Counted from the first letter of the stretch, positions 49,230 through 62,432 are shown. The stretch: DNA of 64,000 nt from Chrysoperla carnea (GCF_905475395.1 NC_058337.1:90576368-90640367); one strand, 5' to 3'. Made by a program: numbers and translations. Notes: generated by a model not told the origin, from the sequence alone.

Positions 49230-50184
49230 ACCGAGGGCATGACCTATCGAATGGGATTAACGGACTTAGTTGGAAGGCTAAGGATAGTACATGTATTAAT
49301 GAATTAGAGTTACGTTTCCACAGGACAAAGTCTCGGGTCCGATAGGTCTATTATATTCTACATTATTCAGAAAATTTAAACAAAATACAATATTTTACCG
49401 TTGATTTATCAAGATATGATACTCCTACACATTGTTTTATCCAGATATGAGTTAATAAATATGAAGCAGTATAATGGCTCAATAAACTTGTAACGACCTG
49501 GTGACTCTTATATTCTTGTATAAGAAATAAATCCATGATTACCAACTACCATATATTACTTTGATTTCGTTAACAGCCAACTACCTGCAGACATTGTACT
49601 TCAAATACAATCACGTTCCTACAAACTCACATAGATTCTATCATTCTAGCAATATATATATACACCCAATTTACCCAATGCTTATTCTCTTTTAAAATAT
49701 AAAATGTTTTCACTGCTATTCTCATTGTAGATAAACACTAAATAGTTTTTACCCAGCCCTGCATATTATTTGTTATTATTCGTCAAAGAGAGAATATACC
49801 AAGAAAAAAACTCAAATATTCACTTAAGGGTAAATAATTTTTATGAAATTATTAAATTAAATTATGATTTTTATAACAGATAAAATACAATTATATAATT
49901 ATTATAATGCAATCAATATCATATCTGCACACGTTTCTAATCGCTGTATGTTTTTTTATTGCAACTAAATTTAGCTATAATATATTTTTAAATAACAAGC
50001 TATAAGATAATATTTATCTTAATACTTTATTTACTGTCAAAATAATACAAAGAACTTAAAATTTAATATTTAATTCAATTGTTGTTGTTTCAATTGAAAT
50101 AATATTTATCCAATTGTTTTTAAATAAAAATAAATAATAAAAAGTTATTTCAAATATCAGCAGGAATCTAAATATATAAAAAAC
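49230..50184. other. AT-rich intergenic DNA
   Basis: No feature recognised. Confidence 0.4.
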
Positions 50185-50185
50185 A

Positions 50186-50635
50186 CTAGAGTGATACTCA
50201 CCCGCTTCGCTGTGTTTAAAAGCAAAGATAAAGATTTCTCTAGCTTATCCTCTTTCTATAACACTCGAAGTAATAGTAAAGATTGTTTTACACAGGTAAA
50301 ATATATGTATGGTTTTATATTTTTTTAAATGTAGAATAGTCGTAATTATTCATTGAGTATATCAGAAAAGATGGTCGTGAAATATTTTATATTGACTATT
50401 TTTACAGAAATCTGTAATTTATGGTAATGTGAAATTAAATTAATTTTTATATTTTGTTTAAATTTTTTATTAATATATTTTTATAAATTATATCTCATGT
50501 GTTATTCTGAAGTATGAGCTATATTGTGGTACAGTTTCATTAAAAACTATTCGCCAGTTTTAGCGTGAAAGCGTAATAAACAAACAAACAAACAAACATG
50601 CTTACTTTTCAATTTATAATATATAGAGATAGAGA
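50186..50635 (-). mobile_element. Helitron-like non-autonomous element, family HelA copy 3
   Basis: The minus strand starts within TCTCTATCTCTATATATT and ends GGGTGAGTATCACTCTAG before T. It shares ATTTTTACAGAAATCTGTAA and TAACACTCGAAGTAATA with the other copies. The 5' boundary is blurred by a duplicated TCTCTA. Confidence 0.78.
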
Positions 50636-50989
50636 TTTTATTATTTTATAAAAATATTTAAATTATTTTTTAAATGTTTTGTTCATCTTACAAGGATATT
50701 AGAATGTTAAGGTTACATATAATTTTTTACTAATTGAAGTATTACATTACAATACATTGATTTAAATATTTTAAAAGTGTACTTATTACCTTATTGTATG
50801 ACCTTTTTGGTTATTTTATTGAACGTACAATGAGTAAAATATTTAAAATGTGCAAGATAAGTTTAAATTTGCATACGATAAACAGCGGTCTCTGCAGTTT
50901 TTATTCTTAAAATTTTTAGAAAAAAGAAGTACATTTATTTTAGCGCATAAGTACTTTGAAAATTTTTTCCCAGTATTTCCCAGAAAATT

Positions 50990-51545
50990 TGTTTTCAAAG
51001 AGTCACTGGTCAATTTTTCATAAGGCTCACAAAAACTTTCCATAAGTCTACCTACAAATTTTCATCTCTCTATCTTTTATATTTTTGGAGAAAATCACAC
51101 CAAAGTGTAGCTCTAATTTTGCTGAGAGAACTATGATATTTACGAAAAACTGTTTCAAACAATAGTTGTTTAGTTTTTTATGAAGGAACATTTTTTACAT
51201 TTGAACTTTTCTCCTATCTCTAACGGTTCACCTTAGGCAAAGCTCAAAATTTTAACATCTTTGAAAACCATATAGATTGTTCAAGCATCATATCTCAAAA
51301 ACTATTAGACATACGGAGCTGCGGATTGGACCAACTAATGTCAAAAGCTCATAGTTTTTTAATTATGCAACTGCAAAAATTGTCCAAAAAAGCCCGAAAT
51401 TTTTCAGTTTTTCACATATTACCAATGTAGCATTATTTTTTGCTTGCAAAATGTAGTTTCAAACTCCTTTAAAGCATCCAAATAGCACACCAGAAAAGCA
51501 ACTGCACATCGGTTTTTGCGTTTTTACTGGTGTATTAAACTAAAC
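50990..51545 (+). repeat. Dispersed repeat family F2, copy 3
   Basis: Blocks TATCTTTTATATTTTTGGAG, TCCTATCTCTAACGGTTCAC, CAAGCATCATATCTCAAAAA and TTAGACATACGGAGCTGCGG match copies at 27500 and 28575. Confidence 0.7.
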
Positions 51546-51549
51546 AGTG

Positions 51550-52780
51550 ACAAAATTCCAATTTGTTATGACATAAACATTAAATATGGTGGCCCACATT
51601 GGAAAAGCCAATAATCTGATGTATTTTTACTTGTTGATTTTGTATCACTCGTGAGAATATTTAAAGATCGTCGGCTATGTTACTCTTTCACTTGATACCA
51701 AATGAAGACAAAAATTTAAGGAATTTGTCTCAAAATAGCCAAAATACTTTTTAAATCCATAAGAAATAACATAATACACGTATGAACGAAAATATTCCCT
51801 TGCTGTTTAATTAATTAAAATACTTGATTAAGAATTTATTAAATAAAAAGTAAAATGATTAACAAATGATATACCTACCAAAAATAATATATGTTTATGT
51901 AAACATCATTTAATGTGTCCTAAATTTTTTGGATAAGGTGTGGTAGCCAACAACAACTACTTACTACTTACTATACATACTTCAGTTGCAACTATTCGTA
52001 CAGTGTATAGGAGAGACTAGGGAACTAGGGCTAGTTGGAGAATTTTCCAATGTAGCTCATTATTATTTTTGAATATTTGATTTTATCTGATCTATATAAA
52101 CATTTATGAGATCAATACTTCAGGTAAGATGAAGACTACAATCGTATTGGTATAATTTTATCTTAAAACTCTTTCCGCAAATTTTTTTAAAATTAATGGT
52201 GTGGTACAATCATACATCGAGGTTCGCTTTAAAATTGAAGCCTGGTTGGAACATATGAACTGGCAAATATTTGTAAAATTGCAATACAAAGATCATTGTA
52301 TGTCACGGTTCTACACTGTTTTAGAAGTATATTTGAATTGGTTTTTTAAAATGCAAAATACAAAAGGTAAATAGTTTTTTTTTTTAAGCAATTCTTTCTT
52401 GGTGTAAATCAGATACTAACGTAACGTATAAACCAATTTTTCAAATTAAGGAAAAAAGCGTATTTTAATGATAGGCTAAGTAGGTCATCAGAATACTTAA
52501 CTCTAGCTTGGTTTACTAAAGGTTTGGCCACCATATTAAATTGTTGGATAATTATCTCGATTAATATAGAAAATTTTATGTGAAAAAACGATTATAGGAA
52601 AATTATTTTTATCAACTTAGATAATTTTCCAAATTTCTCATATTAAGAAAGCTATAAAGTTTCAAACTGACAGTTTGGTAGTGCAAACGATTGATGGTTA
52701 TGCAACTAGCTATTTTTCAAACCACAAATCATATAGGGAATAAAATAAGAGACAAGAAAATGATTGAAATTTCTCTGTAA
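51550..52780. other. AT-rich intergenic DNA
   Basis: No feature recognised; a short patch near 52015-52040 contains the local repeat ACTAGGGAACTAGGGCTAG. Confidence 0.4.
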
Positions 52781-52784
52781 TTAC

Positions 52785-53000
52785 TGTAGCCTCGATAATC
52801 GGAATTCCCGATAATCTCGAACGTCCAGTAATCCAACATACATCTTATAATTCTAAAAAAAATAATTACACATGAGTATTACTTAAATATATCCATTTCA
52901 ATTATAATTTTGTAATATTTTATTTTATTTATAATAAATTTTTCAATATAGTCAAAGTAACCGCAACCAATCCACGAATCGGAACCCTCTGGTTTGAGAC
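52785..53000. mobile_element. Possible decayed pogo/Tigger-like MITE
   Basis: Left CTGTAGCCTCGATAATCGG and GATAATCTCGAACGTCCAG, and right AATCGGAACCCTCTGG, recall Tigger-type terminal repeats with the CGATAATCGGAA theme. The right terminus is not matched, so the call is tentative. Confidence 0.35.
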
Positions 53001-53116
53001 TATACCATATTAATTATACAAATTATGAAACAACATTAAAGTGAATACAAAAAATGATCGCAGTGAATAAAAATAAAAATTTTATTTTTCAGTATAAGTA
53101 AATATTATTTGCATTG

Positions 53117-53640
53117 TATGTATGTATGTATGGTTCCATATCCCTTTAAGGGATGTTAGAGACTACTTTAGTCCATGTTTTTCGCTTTTCCGGGGCTCTG
53201 AATATTTCTTCTTATGCCATTCCAGTCCAAGCTTTTAGATAATCCATCCAGCAATTTTTTTTCCTTCCAACTGCTCGTTTAGCTGGAATTTTACCAAATA
53301 AAGCCACCTTGATCATATTATATTTGTTCGATCTAATAATATGCCCAAAGTAGCTTAATTGTCTTTTTTTGATGGTCTTGCTCAGTTCTGCTGAAAGTCC
53401 AATAATTTTAAGCACTTTAATATTTGTTATGTATGTGTTCCATGAAATTTTTAGGATCTTTCTATAGCACCACATTTCAAATGAATTTATTGTTTTTATT
53501 ATATTTGTTGACAAGGTCCACGTTTCACAAGCGTAAAGAAAAACTGACCAAACGTCAAGTTAGCTTCAAAAATGCACTCTTTGCTTGCCCTATCCTTGAT
53601 TTTATTTCAACACTATTCTTATTATTGTTGTGAAAGAGTT
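53117..53640 (-). pseudogene. Non-LTR retrotransposon relic: reverse transcriptase C-terminal part
   Basis: On the minus strand, EIKSRIGQAKSAFLKL (from about 53615) is followed after an internal break by FLYACETWTLSTNI, INSFEMWCYRKILKISW, RQLSYFGHIIRSNKY, GKIPAKRAVGRKK and WMDYLKAWTGMA. A TAA follows, and then EEIFRAPEKRKTWTKVVSN. These are the hallmark C-terminal blocks of LINE reverse transcriptases with an upstream endonuclease domain. The 3' end carries a (CATA)n tail at about 53117-53131, typical of such LINEs. Stops and a deletion show it is dead. The catalytic YADD region is not present. Confidence 0.88.
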
Positions 53641-53644
53641 TATT

Positions 53645-56600
53645 ATTTGCATTGGACAAGACTAATTTTTAATAAATGTAATCTACTATAAAACTTTCGA
53701 TTTAAAACTCTATTCACTTTTTTGTATTTTTAAAAACTTTTTTATGTTTTTAATTTTAAGTAAAGTACTCAGAAAAGTCCAAGAAGAATACAAAATATAG
53801 AATAGTTTTTGTGATCATTATAAACGGTCTGTCTATTTTGTGGTCATCTAGCCCCAGTATTCCCTATTGACATATAAATAATATTTATATTATTATTAAA
53901 TGATATCAAAAAAATCGAATTAAAATAAATGCAAATAAAGTATATCACACTCGATGCTTGTTTATTTATTAATTATAAATGGTTTTCACTTCAATTCGAT
54001 AAAAATAATACAATATATATGACGACGTCCAATTGTATACATTATTATTATTTACAAAAAACTTTTTTTTACGTACGTGAAAAAATTTACTCTTATTTTT
54101 ATTTTAGTGTAGATAAATTACCATAGAATTGTTGAAAGTAGATTGAACATCAAAAACAAGGAATGAAATTCAAAATGAAAATAATTTCAATAAAATTATT
54201 GTTTATTAATAAAACATATCAATAAAAAACTAGAAATAACATACGCCCATAACATTTGCATCGAGTTTTCTAGCGAAAGGAGGCCTGAAAGTTCAGTAAT
54301 CAGGTATTGTCTTATAATGCATTGCACACATATTGGGGTAGAATACTTTACCTTCTTTCGTGTGGGTAAAATCAAGATTAAGACTTGAAAAGCACGGCAG
54401 CAGGGAATACAGAAAAAATACGAATAATTTTAGCATGAAAAATAGTCTTTGATCTCGATATAATTGTAGCAATTAAATAATTTTTCCCAAAATTCAAAAA
54501 TTGTTTTTTCATTTATATTTAAAATGGATTTTCGTCAAGTCATCCAACCAATAGATTTGGTTCGAATTAATTTTTGAATTATTTTGAATTAACATAACCA
54601 GCGAGAGAAAAATGCACAATCAAGTAAGAAATGACTCTAACCTAACATAATTATTCAAAAACCAGGCTATGAGCAATTTGTTTTAGCTGATGTGATTCCG
54701 CACATAATCGTTTAGGATTATCTCAACCTTTTGAATTTGTATGCCAAAAAATGTGTCGAAAAAATTTTTCAAACAAGAGATATTTCTTATAAAAATCAAC
54801 TATTGTTAAAATTTTTTTACAAAACCTAACTTTGCTACACATCCGAAAGGATATTAAAAATTTGTGCCGGATATAATTTAGCCAATTTTATACTTTAAAA
54901 TTGTATGAAAAAAATTCAATCCAACATAAAAATTTTAAAAATAAAATAAGTTTTCGGATCTATTTTGAATGATTCAATGGATATTGTACAAATATATAAT
55001 TAAACTCTTATAAAACATTGTGGCTGCTGCAACTTTGATATTTTTTTTTATGTATATTGATCTGCTTATCTCATATCGCTATCGGCAAGGCAGTTTAACT
55101 AACTTACCTTACACACTGAATATGTAGATACCTACTACAATCATGATAATATTTAATACATAACATAAATTTACGTTATACACATGATTTTTGTTGTTGT
55201 TTTTATTTTACACGTGGTCTGGTAACAAAAAACACGGACCATTAAAATCATAGTATAACCTAATTATCAATTATCTAAAGTGTCTGTCAGGATATTAATA
55301 TGTAGAGGTTTAAGAAAATGTATCATGTACACGCTTTACCAACATTGGAAAATATTGCAAATTTTTCTCCTAAAATGAGTGCTACGTTGCATAACTGTGA
55401 GAAATTTCATATTCGAACTACGGTACCGACAGGGATTATGGCTAGCATAAATTTTTCTTTTCTTTCTGACATTTCGCAATACAACGCTCACTTTGGAAGT
55501 AAATTTTCTATATTTCCTCAGATTGTTAAAGAAAGTATAAAGAGATACATTTTCTTAAATAGAAGGTTTTGTACTACAGAGTCGTCGTTTTCTTGAACGT
55601 TACAAACCTGATAGTTTTCCCAATTTCGAAATTTAAAAGTTACCCTCTATAAAATGTTATTAGTTGATGAAGAAGTTGAATCTTAAATTGTGTGTCTAAA
55701 AATACCAAGATACAATTAATAAGAGTGTGTAATAGGAGTTAGGGTCTCATACTGTTGGGATAATGCAAATTTTGGCAAATCAATTCTTGAAACTTAATAA
55801 GCTTTTTGTCTAAGCCGTTTAACGTTCATATTATGGGAAAAATTGAATATGTTAATAACATCAATATTAGGAACAATACCATCATTATTATGAGTTTTTA
55901 CAATACATTTAAATTGATTTAGTCCAAAGCCCTACACTCTGATCAGGATTAATTTTCATGGTTTACATCTTAATGAAAAAATTAAGGTATAATTTATATC
56001 AAAATACATCTAGAGAAATATACGTAAATAGAAAAGAGAGATAGAACGAGTTGTTATGACAAAATATTATTGGAGCGTTTATGAGAAAGCTGACAAAAGT
56101 TTCGAAGAAATTTCACGATTTTTCTTCTTCTCAAGAAGGAGAGTTTTTGAACAAAGCCTGGCTAGCATGCGCTCCCAACTTTTTGATGATTTTGTTAAAA
56201 AAAATAAGAATTCAATGCATCAAAGATAATTGTCTATATAGAAACACAATAAAAGAAAGAATCTTAAAATTGGCCGGAAATGACACACATTGACGTCACT
56301 AGCGCGTAGGAAACGAATTTCTATTATGCGAATCCCTATAATCACACAGTTAAAATTATTTGACGTCTGTGGCCTTATTAAACATCTATTTAGAAAAAGT
56401 GATACATAAGATGGCAAGTTGATACATAAAGGTTCGCCACCACTGCTCTAAGTAATACATTTTACCTAATAATCTTCCTGAGATATTAATAACTAGTATA
56501 CCCAAAAACTAGAACCAAATACAACAGCAATTTAATGATTCAAACTTATCCTATATTTTCGTAAATATTAATATTTAATAGCATTATTAATATTAATATT

Positions 56601-58735
56601 GTTTGTAATTATTACCGTTTAAAGTAGTTTTATTTTTAATAAATATATTTTATGTACACATAAATATTATAATATTATTAATAATTTTATAAGATGATAT
56701 CTTTTATATATCTGTAGGTATAACGTTTTGTTTATCGAAACATACAACATTACCAAACATTAAAATAAAAAGTGCTCGTAAGCAGTAGTGCTCCATCATT
56801 AAGGTTAGATTTTTCTTTTCATTAGGTAAATTTTATTATCAGATGCTTCTTAGGACATTTTTGTTTTTTCATCTTTTGCGGTACTGTGGAGGTGAGTAAA
56901 GTTTAATAAACCGTACAATCCATAATATTTTCTCAAAAAAAAGCGAGGTTGAGCTGAAACATGATCTAAAAGGCATCTAATTGACAGTAACATGAATGAA
57001 AACACAATTTTCATATACATTTCTCAACTTCTAAGATAAATTGGGGAGCTTTGAAGGTACGCAAAACATACCAAAAAATGCATAATTTTCTACATACAAA
57101 TTGAAAGGGGGGGTGGCAAGTTAACTCTTCCAAAAGACACTTTCTTGATACTTACATACTGATTTTTTCGAAAGATTAGCAAAGCTTAAAAACGTCTTTT
57201 CTCGTAGAAATCTTCTAAGAGTTTCTCAAACCAACCGCCACTCTTATTGCATAGTCCTGCCAAGTAAATTCTATATATTGAATTACAACTCATTTGAACT
57301 CGAGAAAACTTCTGCACTCCTAATATCCTGAAACAAAGTGGGGGTGGAAATGCATTCATACCACTTTCAGTTGATCTTTGTTAGTGCATAAGTTTATATT
57401 TTCGTGGATCGTATGACCACTCAGAATTGATTTTGATCTATAATAATAGTTATAAAAATTTATTTTATAATAAATAATATCGCTAATATCTATTAACATC
57501 TAGACAAAACAAATTTTATTCAGTGAAGCAATAATTTTATTTAGTACAATTCCTTTGATTTAATGACGTAATTCACTTGCGGTGGCTTCCAAAGGCATTG
57601 CAAAAGAGTGTTTTGATTTTATAAGCTCAGATGTGGATCTGCAACTAACATTAATGTTGGATTCTACCCATATACTTATTTCATCACAATGTATGATATA
57701 ATCGTAAAATTCTATTTTATAAAATTGTTTATTCAGGTTGGAAGTGGTGAGGACAGAACACTTCCCTAGATCCGCCCTTAAAGAGATTGATATAATCGTT
57801 TGCACTCGATTTTCACTGGTAAAATTAAAAAAAAATCATTTTGTTGATTATACCGTTTGCCTTAATTTACCACAGTAAAAAAACTGTGATACTTTGTTTG
57901 AAATATTTTTATTCTGCATTTCATATAATTTTATATCTTAGTTCCTTCCAGTGGTCGCATAAATATATTACTTATTTATGCGGTTAAAGTTAAATAGATA
58001 AGTACTTCAATCTGACATAAATAATTGACTTAAATGTAATAAATTTGTGGCAAATTTATAAATTTTAATATAATTATTAATATTATACTTTTACTTTTTA
58101 TAACAATTGATAATAAAACACATTTTATATTTAATATATTATTAAGCTCCGTAAAGATAGCACCCTCCAATGTAAATTTTCTTTTCTGATTAGTTTCGTT
58201 TGTCCACTATTTGTCCACGCCAAAACGTTTCTCTACTTTCTTAAAAAAATTAAGACAATTATGAAGTATGAAATCAAAACGAGCATCTAGCCATTTCGTA
58301 AGTTTTAATCCAATATTTTAATTTATAACTTATAAATACAGAGTTGAGTATATATTTTATTTGAATATGAATAATGTGACAAATTTTTATGTGATTTTTT
58401 TTGTAATGATAAAACATAATAAATATTATTAAAATTAAATATACCAATATTTTATAAACTAAGTATTTGTAGATATTTTCGTTCGGTTATAATTTTTTTG
58501 ATAAAATTTCTAGATAGTCTTAACACTGTTAATAATTTATTGGCCAATAATGAAATTTTAGGTTTAATTCATATATATTTATTAAATATTTTTGTTTTTA
58601 AATAGTCGTTAAATTAAACTTAATAATTGTTAGGTAATATTTAGTTTAAATTACAAGAAAAAATTCCAACCAATGATGTTACAAAAGTACCTTATAAATT
58701 GTGGAGTAGTAGTTTATTCTTTGGACATACAAAAA
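53645..58735. other. Long interval without a firm gene
   Basis: AT-rich. Points noted: a minus-strand frame open for about 64 codons at 54240-54430 without start or splice support; open frames at 55318-55593 (+) and 56081-56290 (+) without recognisable domains; a 9-bp-arm hairpin CGCATAAAT/ATTTATGCG near 57956-57981. I regard none as a gene on present evidence. Confidence 0.4.
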
Positions 58736-58760
58736 TTTCCGACAAATCGTTACCAAACCA

Positions 58761-58881
58761 ATGGCATCTGCATTTTGTGAAGTTCGCATTTGGGGATGCT
58801 TATGTCAAATTTTAATTTCCTTAAATTTTATATTACAAGGCGGACGAACAAAAATTTTGGGTGGAAATGTGCACAAAACAG
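58761..58881 (+). other. Candidate exon ending at a consensus donor, weak
   Basis: From ATG at 58761 an open frame (MASAFCEVRIWGCLCQILIS ...) runs to ACA followed by GTAAGT near 58880, in slightly GC-richer DNA. An alternative is a 42-bp internal exon after the acceptor-like ATTACAAG at about 58838. No partner exon was found, so chance is likely. Confidence 0.15.
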
Positions 58882-59062
58882 TAAGTACCCGGCGAATAGT
58901 ATTTACATTTTGTTTTATATTAGTATTTTACTTTCGCACAGGAGAGTCATACTTCATAAAAGAGTGGGCAATTGGAATCTAATGACGGAAAAACGAACCC
59001 AATCCTTATTTTATGAAAATTTGCTTTTATATGGGTGCTAACTTTACGCAGCAATATTATTA

Positions 59063-59374
59063 CAGTAGAATCTCGATAAGTTAAAGTCCAAGGGAAACAC
59101 AAAATATTTTAAGTTATAGAGGTTTTAAGTCTATGTTAGGTAAAGGTTAATATAGAGGTATGTACATGTTTCTATGTACGCTAGTTAATATAGAGGTATG
59201 TACATGTTTCTATCTAGTTACTGAGGGCCTATACAGAGATTATTTATTTAAGTTATAGAGGTTGCGTATTTTAAGTTGTAGAGGTTTTGGGTTCTGATGG
59301 GAAGGGAACATAGTATTTTTTGAAGTAACAGAGGTTTTTATGTTACCGAGGTTTAAGTTATCGAGATTCTACTG
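59063..59374. mobile_element. pogo/Tigger-like MITE with TA target duplication
   Basis: Ends CAGTAGAATCTCGATAAGTT and, reverse-complemented, CAGTAGAATCTCGATAACTT; about 23 of 24 terminal bases match. Both sides are flanked by TA (59061-59062, 59375-59376). The 312-bp body repeats TTAAGTTATAGAGGTT-like motifs and holds a 30-bp tandem duplication. Non-autonomous; would need a pogo-type transposase supplied elsewhere. Confidence 0.92.
59146..59213. repeat. 30-bp tandem duplication inside the pogo-like MITE
   Basis: GTTAATATAGAGGTATGTAC... occurs at 59146-59175 and 59184-59213 (period 38), identical by eye. Confidence 0.85.
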
Positions 59375-59379
59375 TATTA

Positions 59380-60900
59380 TTATTATTATTATAAAAACAA
59401 TCCCTGATTTTATAGGTAATAGGTATATCGATTATAAATATTGATAACAAAATATAAAAAAATTATCTATAATTTATGAAACTTTAATAAGAATTGTTAA
59501 CATTTAAATTACTTAATAATTTATGTGCTGATATTTCTCATAGCAATTTTCAGTTACCTTTTTTGAGAAAATATAGACTTATGCACTGTATCGACGTTAA
59601 ACGGTGGGAAGGGGTTTGTTATACAACCGTATGAGCAATAATTTTTGAATGTATTTTGTCGGAAATATTATGGAGTGTAGATTAAATAAATTATTTACTT
59701 CTTAAAAGGTACAAAGGGTAAAGGTAAAACGCGATTATTCTCATGGCTGACTTACAATATGTATTTGTACTTATTCAAATACAAATGAATAGTTTTCTTG
59801 ATTTAAAAACATCGGAAGTAATATGAAAAAGGCATTTTCCTCGATTGTGATATGTATCATAATCTTGATATGAAATGAAGGGCTAAAAATTTATTTTTTT
59901 TAATTTTTAAATCGATAGTATTTTATAAAAAAATTGATGAGCAATAGAGCTCCATCATAAAAGTCATATTTCCACCTCATTTAATGTTTCTTCTTTTAAT
60001 TGAAATGGGACTTCATGGTTTTTATGCTATGAAATGTCTACGTAAATGGATGCTGTGGATGTCTGCAGAAAGGCATGCTTCTGATTTGACACAACCAAAA
60101 TACACTTCCGCTATATGCTCTCAATTCACATAAATTGAGACTCACTAACACCATTTAGAAAGGGTGTGGTAGAAAGAGAACGGGGACTAGGTAGTTAACA
60201 ACCCTAAATGGAACATTCTTCACACTAATTCAACTTAAATGTCAATTTTCGACCCTCTTGTTATGTTTAGAGGGGCTGTACAAGTATCTAATGATTTCAA
60301 AATCTTCAAAACAACATGCTTTTTTGGAGTAAAAATGAGCGACGGGCCAATTTTGAAATCTCTAGCTCAATTTGGAGAGGCTGCACAGATGTGTATAGGA
60401 ATAAGACATTTCAATAGGAATGGGAATAGGAATAAGACATTTCAATTTCATTTAGTTAATAGGTAGTTAGAGTCTATACTATATTCATATAACAGTTGAT
60501 CTATTTCTCTAAAAAAACGTGAAAAATTGATAAAATATGTGTGCATTTCGGGATCTTGGGGAAATTGATGTTGTATGGTTAGCTTTTAAAGTAGGTCTTT
60601 GAAAGAACAACTTTAAGAAATAATATATTATGTCGTTATAGTACTTGTGTACATTTAAAAAAAAAATTATTTTTAGCAATTAGTTTTACTTAATTTAGTT
60701 TTAATTTTACTTTATTTGAAATAATAATAGTAATCAGAGATCAATTTAGCTGAGATTAATACCAAATAATTTCACATATTTTAAATACTCTAACTTGTTT
60801 TTATTTTAATTATTAAAACATTGCGTAGATATTGATTGATGATAATTTGAAATTCAATTAAAACTTACAAAATCATAACCATATACTTAAATAAAAACAA
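59380..60900. other. Intergenic DNA with a small GC-richer patch
   Basis: 60000-60470 is less AT-rich; the motif GGAATAAGACATTTCAAT occurs twice (about 60399 and 60430). No domain recognised. Confidence 0.4.
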
Positions 60901-60903
60901 GTT

Positions 60904-61415
60904 AAAACAAACAATTGATTGAGTTGATTGTTGAAATACCATGTATAGACAGTGTTGATTACTTTGTCACATTACAAATACATACATGTCACACATATAT
61001 GTAACTGATATACTCATATCATACACATACAATTTGCGCATAATTTGCGCTCTCAGGAGTAAACAGTAATATTTACGAACAAATGTTTAAAACAAAAGTT
61101 GGTTATTTTTTATAAGGATCATTTTTTACATTTAAACTTTTGTTCTATCTCTAACGGTTCACAAGATGGGTCCTATGGACCCAAGACTTAATTGATCTAT
61201 GTTGCTCATTTACGAACTCGACCTCACTTTTTACGTCCTCAGCAAACTACAAAATTTCAGCTTAATATCTCTTTTCGTTTTTGAGTAATCGTGATGATTA
61301 GGTGATTTTATGAACACTTATACCAAAATTTTGTTCTTCGTATCAATATTTTTAAGCGTTACAAACTTGGGACTAAACTTAGTATACCTTGTAAATTACA
61401 TATATGCATGGTATA
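60904..61415 (-). repeat. Dispersed repeat family F1, copy h (complete)
   Basis: Left ACAATTGATTGAGTTGATTG and ATACCATGTATAGACAGTG; right end TATATGCATGGTATAATAAG. Internal blocks CATTTACGAACTCGACCTCA and TTTTTGAGTAATCGTGATGA match other copies; the CTGT tract is lost. Confidence 0.8.
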
Positions 61416-61904
61416 ATAAGTTAACCTACCAACCGGACCTAGCAAATAATTTGAAATGTAAATAGTTGAACATTCAAAAAAAAAAACAAAATCAATTTCG
61501 TATACCTATATGATCAATAATAATTATTACACAATCAAAGAATAGGTTTATACAAAAAAACAATTCTCATATATCAATCGATTGATTATAATTATATGTA
61601 TATCTACATGTTCAGTCAATTAAGTTATCAACTCAATATATTCAATAAACAATAAAACATATAAGTTTTAATTAAAATTAATTTATAACCTCAATTATTA
61701 TGATAACTAATGACAACATCAGCGCCATGTATGTGGATGCCCGCTAGGATTAAAAACAAAGCAATGTTTAAAGCAATTTCCACTGAAATATAATGATTAA
61801 TTTTGAAATATATACAGAAACCTGTTGAAATAGAAATAGCTAATGTAATTATTTCTGTCAAAAGTTTTTGCGAAAAAAAATTCAGACAAATTAAATTAAG
61901 GCAA

Positions 61905-62330
61905 TATCTTGACCAATGGGTAAAAGGTAGAGGATAAGGTTGCGTATATAAGCACGAATTCCAACTGGTATTTGGTTCCTGTAAATACTACTGTATTTAC
62001 AACAGAATCAGTAAATGTTATTACGATGTTATTACACAGAGCAAAGTGGAACAGTAGAAGCGTGTTGGGCTTATCACGCTGGACCGAATCACTAGAAGCG
62101 TACGAGTTTCAGATACTCTTGCTTAACATTTACAGTAATGGAAGCCTTCTCCTCTTTCTTTAACTCTTTGATGTAGACAATGAAGGCAAAATTTAGATAT
62201 AAACACCTACATCAAGTCAACACACATGGAACACAACCCGATAGTGTTGTTTTGGATCATCACTCAGCTACCTAGCATGTATGCACAGATTATATTTACT
62301 GAAAAACTAATATTTGTGGTTTTCTTCGAG
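61905..62330 (+). promoter_or_regulatory. CCAAT + TATA promoter-like region in a GC-richer block (solo LTR possible)
   Basis: GACCAATGGG near 61910 is followed by GTATATAAGC (TATATAA at 61945-61951), then a short inverted repeat TGTAAATAC-TACT-GTATTTACA at 61980-62001. The next 300 bp are clearly GC-richer than the neighbourhood, yet open frames are short. This could be a gene promoter with a non-coding leader or a solo LTR; no paired LTR, primer-binding site or initiator was found. Confidence 0.3.
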
Positions 62331-62432
62331 GTAATTAAATCGAGATTCGAAAACCATACATTCGGATAGTGTTTTATTAGTTAATCAATGCACTTGTGCT
62401 TACTGGATATACAATCTTTGTATGTGCTTTTT

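Noticed and set aside
55318..55596. 92-codon open frame on the plus strand beginning MYHVHALPTLENIANF
   Set aside because: Starts at an ATG but has no recognised domain and no promoter or exon context; chance length for this DNA.
57560..57805. 81-codon open frame on the minus strand with a downstream AATAAA
   Set aside because: No domain, start context or splice partner; part of it resembles transposon-end sequence (GGGCGGATCTAGG).
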